Shown piece after piece: positions 56,041 to 60,000 of a stretch of DNA of 60,000 bases. Source of the DNA: Bolinopsis microptera (lineage: Eukaryota > Ctenophora > Tentaculata > Lobata > Bolinopsidae); contig NC_087079.1 in assembly GCF_026151205.1 (NCBI RefSeq), positions 16,922,945 through 16,982,944 of the forward strand, written 5' to 3'. A program made the position numbers and the translations under genes. Numbering within the stretch: the first letter of the stretch is position 1; the number at the start of each line of letters is the position of its first letter. The notes below the pieces were generated by a model that did no database searches, was not told the origin of the DNA, and worked only from the letters and a program-made list of their open reading frames with translations.

Positions 56041-56731
56041 ACATATTTCATTTTATAACGTTACTTTTTTAGGTAAATCGTTGATTTTTATGATACTTTC
56101 TGAGTTTACAGACATGTTCTTAGTTTGAAGTTTAGACACCGACCGAGAGCCGGGTTTTTGCTATTTCTCAATTTCTCAATTTCTGAAGTGACATAAAAAA
56201 CAAAAGATATTTTAGTTTTGAGTTGACACAAGTTACAAACCAAACAAAACCGACAGACTTATTTGGAGTCATGAAACGGTAGTGTAACGGATCCACAAAT
56301 TTCACACAAATCATTTAAGACATAAAACTAAACCAATCAAAGCCAGTTTATCCGTGCCTTTAATTAGATCAATTATGCAATTATTATCCGACAGTTAAAT
56401 TGATCCACTTGTCTTGGTTGGAAATCCTTCTATTGAAAGTTGCCTTAAAGTTTGCCACGCTTACAGTCGATCTTCTACCTGTCCGACTGGAAAACCGGGA
56501 GTTATTTATAGATTTACAGGATTAACTCACAACTAAATGAAAACGTTACTTACACTAATTTACAAACTTAATTTAACAAAAATTGTACAACCGTAAAAAA
56601 GCCGCGCGTTCATGTTGAACACGTTTACTCTCATGACGGTCAGCACAAAATAAAAGCAAATCAATGTACACGGTGCACAGCGTCACCCTTATAACGAGTA
56701 AACCTAATTAGAGTAATTAATTAATTAATTA

Positions 56732-57976
56732 TCAGAGCTCTATAATCTCAAAATTATTATCGTTATCGGTGACGCATGTAAAATCGTTGTTATCGGTGGT
56801 TACAGAACAGCTAAAATTTGTGTAGAGTGACTTCCCGAAGAGTCCGTGATAGAACACAATCTCAGGACGGCTGAAACATTCCTCTCTCAGGATTCTAAGT
56901 TTAATTAATTAATTGTATTAATTATGTAAAATATACGTTGTGAGACAACATATAGATGGTATTCTAAGATTAATGAAGTTAATAGCGGCATTATTCTCCT
57001 TTTTCTGGTGCATCTATCCAAGTGATGTCATATTTCACGATAATGGTAAAATTTAATTTTAGAACAACTGTGCAAAAGTAAGAATGGTAACTACTATTCT
57101 ATTCTAGATTTTATTGGTAACATCATACTGAGTGCTAATCCACTTCAAAAAAATGTTGAACGGAATGTAAAATGTTATTACTTATTAATATTATGTAGCT
57201 GGTTATATTTGTATATTGATTCAAATAAATGATATCATCAAACTTTAAAGTCGTAAGCGTTTAACCACTCTCTTTTGCGGTGAAGTTGAAACGATCTTAC
57301 TGCTGACCTACTCACTAACAATCCATTAACTGCATAAGTCACTAATTGCTGAACTGCATTTAGGTTATTTTCTGTGACCTAGTCAACACTTAACAAAATC
57401 CATTGCTTACTGGAAGGGGAGAAGCTATCCCAATTTTGTAAACCATCTAGGATAAGCCCCCCATATCCAGTCAACTTACCGGACTTTGGTAGTGAGGGGA
57501 GGCGGGGGCGCTAACAACTCCTTTATCCTATCAGAAGTCTTGCTCGGCAGGTAGAACGCTGGTAACTTGCCGTTATTATCCCTAGTCAACTTGTCTGCTT
57601 CTAAGGGAGGATAACATAGTTTTAAACTACTTACAGAATTTTTAAAAATTCGAATAGTGTTAGTTAGGTAGTGGAGGGCGAATGTTCAACTCTTTTCAAC
57701 TCTTTAAACATTTTAAAATGTTCTCATAAGCTTGCATTGCCTTTATATGCTTAAAAGAAAAAAGTCCGATAAACCCGTTTACTTACACCTAAAAATCTAA
57801 ACTGCTAAAATACCTACTTTCTTTGATGAGCAGGTCGATTACATCCTCGTGGCCACACTGCGCGGCCATGTGTAGTGGAACCATTCCGTTAAAAGCACGT
57901 GAGTTAACGTCGCTGTCTGCCGAGATCAGCACGTGCACCATGTCTAGTCTACCTAGTTTACACGCCCAGTGCAGAC
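56732..57976 (-). CDS. ankyrin-repeat protein, 3' exons
   Basis: Exons 57976-57818, 57600-57480 and 56870-56732 (TGA), continuous in phase (1, 1, 2). The first encodes ankyrin repeats: LHWACKLGRLDMVHVLISAD and VPLHMAAQCGHEDVIDLLI, with the canonical G-PLHxAAxxGH..(I/V)..LL pattern. The second continues KLTRDNNGKLPAFYL and a proline run (LAPPPPLTT). The last encodes IVFYHGLFGKSLYTNFSC and an acidic end (DNDNNFEIIEL). The 5' exons were not found; upstream on this strand (from 58898) lies the MTMR14 copy. The partner of the repeats cannot be told. Phase allows an alternative splice from 57480 to 53173. Confidence 0.7.
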
Positions 57977-58897
57977 CTGGAGGAACAGGAGATGTTTTAG
58001 ATAATACTGTAATCTATATTATCTGGACTATTTGGAATTAGTCAGATGCGTCTTGAATGAATTTTAAACTATAAATCACAGCACTACAAATCTGTTACAT
58101 TTATCTATTCATTAAGATATGAGATTTACAAGTATGATCACTGTCGGCCTTTTTAATAATTTATTACAGTAACAATTTTTGAACTGATTTGAAAATCCTA
58201 GCTTTTTTAATTTATTTATTATTCTTGTTGTATTTCTGTGTAAATTTAATTCTTATTCTTATTCTAATTCTAATTCTACTCAGAACATGATCAGAGCTTC
58301 AAATTATTTTTAGTAATATATTACAGTAGTGTAGCACACTAGGTGTACCTGGCTGCTCGACTATTAGTGGTAGGTAGGTTTTACAAATAAAAGACGTTAA
58401 ATATGGAGTTTTGCGGAAAAGATGAAATCTAAAAACTTACTAGAAGTGGTAATCCACAGAACTGATCTCCAAAAACTATATCGTGACTCGTGAATCTAAA
58501 AGTTGTGAGGAAATGGTCATGTGACATGAAAGTGAAATGGGTGTGAGCAGACTAATGGTGACAAACTCTTTCAACAAGGTGAACTAAAGCGGTGAATGAG
58601 AAATGGGTTGGTTGGTCACGTGATGCATGGAACTAGGTCTAAATGGTGGACTAATTAATCGAGTGAAGCTTATTGGTTGAAGTGAAATGCGTCTACAAAA
58701 CTTAATGAAAGGTATGAAACTAATTGCTGGGAAATGTGAACTTATACGATTTGAAGTGATGAACTGTGGATTCTAAATGGACAAGTTTGAGTCAAATTTT
58801 AGAAACAAATATTTTAAAGTGGCTTTCTCCTACAACCCACAAGTAAAACATGGCCAGCTTGCACCATCTGTCGTAGTTATCACAAATTTATTAATTG
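57977..58897. other. no recognised feature; expected 5' part of ankyrin gene
   Basis: AT-rich; repeated gaagtgaaatg-like words at 58520-58690. No exon I can support. Confidence 0.35.
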
Positions 58898-60000
58898 TGG
58901 TTCGTATTTTTATCTTATATTACCCAGGGACAAAAGAAATCGCGGCATGTTCGGAATCGCGATTTTCCTTTATTTGACGACAAATTTTATGTATAGTTTA
59001 TAATATGTATAGTCTGTTAAAAATCGGGTATCGCGATTTTTGGCAAAAATAATCGGCGAGACTCCTTTTTGTCCTGATTTTACCTGGGTAAGGGACTGAG
59101 TACAGATCAAAAATCACAGTTTCTCCCCCCCCCACCCCCACTTTTTCCTTGTCAGCTTTCTCAGTGGAAGTAATACTTAGTCCGAACTTTACCTAATGGG
59201 CAATTAAGATTAATAAATTTGAAGACCTTACGTCTCATCATTGATGTTCATCTGGAAAAAGATTATATTATATATAATTTATATATATTTTCAGAACATA
59301 CACTATTATATGTATACTGTATTCATGTATAAATTGTATTGATAGTAAGATTACTGAAATAATATCATAGATTTGTCAAACATACAATCAAAGATTTTAA
59401 AAACATTAATTTTTCACAATATGAGATAAAATGCTGTAACGTTGATCATGTAATGTAGTTATTTGTTAATCACTGCACTGGTATGATATAAGAGTTTTAC
59501 AGGGTGTTGCAAGACTCGTGTCCAAATTTTGAATGGCTCTCAAAATCTAACAAATGAGGCAAACAGTTTATTTTGTTTCAAATTGTAGACAAATTATTAC
59601 ATTTTAAAATACCTTTTTGTTTTCTACCATCATGTCAAATATATGTTTTACTTTCAAGTAGTTCAACAAGTCTTTGTCTGCCTCACGCAACTTGTCGCAC
59701 GTTTCCCACTCACTAAAGGGTACATTTCACAGATCAGTCAATGCTAATTAAAATTGAGCCGTAATTTCAAGCGCATACACCATTAATATTCTTCAATCCT
59801 TGATTTCACGCATTCCATCTAAATATGAAAATTTATAGTGTATATTTTCCTATAAGTATTAAACGTAATTAGTAATTATTAGTAAATATAAGTAATTAGT
59901 ATTTAGTGATTATTAGTACCTTGAATACTCATCCCAAGTCCCCTGCAACCACTCCATACCAGACCTGCCCAGTATCTCCGCGGTGGTTGCCAGTGTGGCA
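58898..60000 (-). pseudogene. second, partial copy of MTMR14 exons 2-4
   Basis: Near-identical to 38918-40000. Corresponding exons: from beyond 60000 to 59920 (exon 2), 59712-59613 (exon 3, same 100 nt) and 59192-59084 (exon 4). Exon 4 is 18 nt longer than the original because of an extra A and a C-rich insertion at 59125-59140. The frame is lost and regained, replacing about 10 residues by a Gly/Val-rich stretch. The hAT-like MITE next to exon 4 is also present (58925-59075) but decayed, so it was there before the duplication. It may be a paralogue continuing outside the window, a pseudogene, or an uncollapsed haplotype. Confidence 0.7.

Noticed and set aside
1-60000. CRISPR arrays, operons, tRNA and rRNA genes
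   Set aside because: No spacer-type arrays, bacterial-type gene packing, or cloverleaf/rRNA sequence that I could support; the spliced genes show a eukaryotic nuclear origin.

Overview
The window is nuclear DNA from an animal, almost certainly an invertebrate. It carries spliced genes with GT-AG introns (mostly about 60-300 nt, a few of kilobases), animal-specific families (TUBGCP6-type gamma-tubulin complex protein, LEM-domain protein, PINX1, MTMR14, ankyrin repeats), an AT-rich background, many long G/C homopolymer runs, and several families of MITEs, LINE and LTR debris. I could not place the species from sequence alone.

Layout. 1-3566 (+): 3' part of a TUBGCP6-like gene. 4160-22953 (+): a gene that splices in frame from two LEM domains into a DapA/N-acetylneuraminate-lyase-like TIM-barrel domain. 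Its first eight coding exons sit within 2.7 kb and the ninth lies 15.9 kb downstream. That giant intron holds, on the opposite strand, seven intact intronless ORFs for very small single-pass membrane proteins. Five of them form one recognisable family (start near MDxPE, then ALSS and CWK/FWK motifs), and two are fresh tandem duplicates. The same intron holds a TTAA-flanked fold-back element, a Tigger-like MITE, a gag relic, a perfect 62-bp palindrome and a TAAGGG-type array. 23658-25247 (+): PINX1. 25248-31342: no convincing gene; GC-rich fold-back repeats, CACGTG/TGACGTCA arrays and inverted 17-bp arrays. 31343-40475 (-): nearly complete MTMR14 in 14 coding exons, with a LINE fragment, a C-rich minisatellite and a hAT-like MITE in its introns. 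40760-44223: LINE fragment and GC-rich repeats. 44224-50218: LTR element with nearly identical 1.35-kb LTRs and no coding capacity. 51146-57976 (-): an ankyrin-repeat gene with two possible sets of 3' exons and two small basic or unknown ORFs. 58898-60000 (-): a diverged second copy of MTMR14 exons 2-4, running off the window.

The housekeeping-type genes (centrosome, nuclear envelope, telomerase/nucleolus, phosphoinositide phosphatase) are not an operon and share no obvious pathway. The most unusual content is the antisense microprotein cluster nested in the intron of the LEM/lyase-like gene, and that host protein itself, whose lyase-like domain seems to lack the Schiff-base lysine. All exon structures were read by hand from splice signals, phase continuity and recalled family sequences; no alignment or expression data were available.
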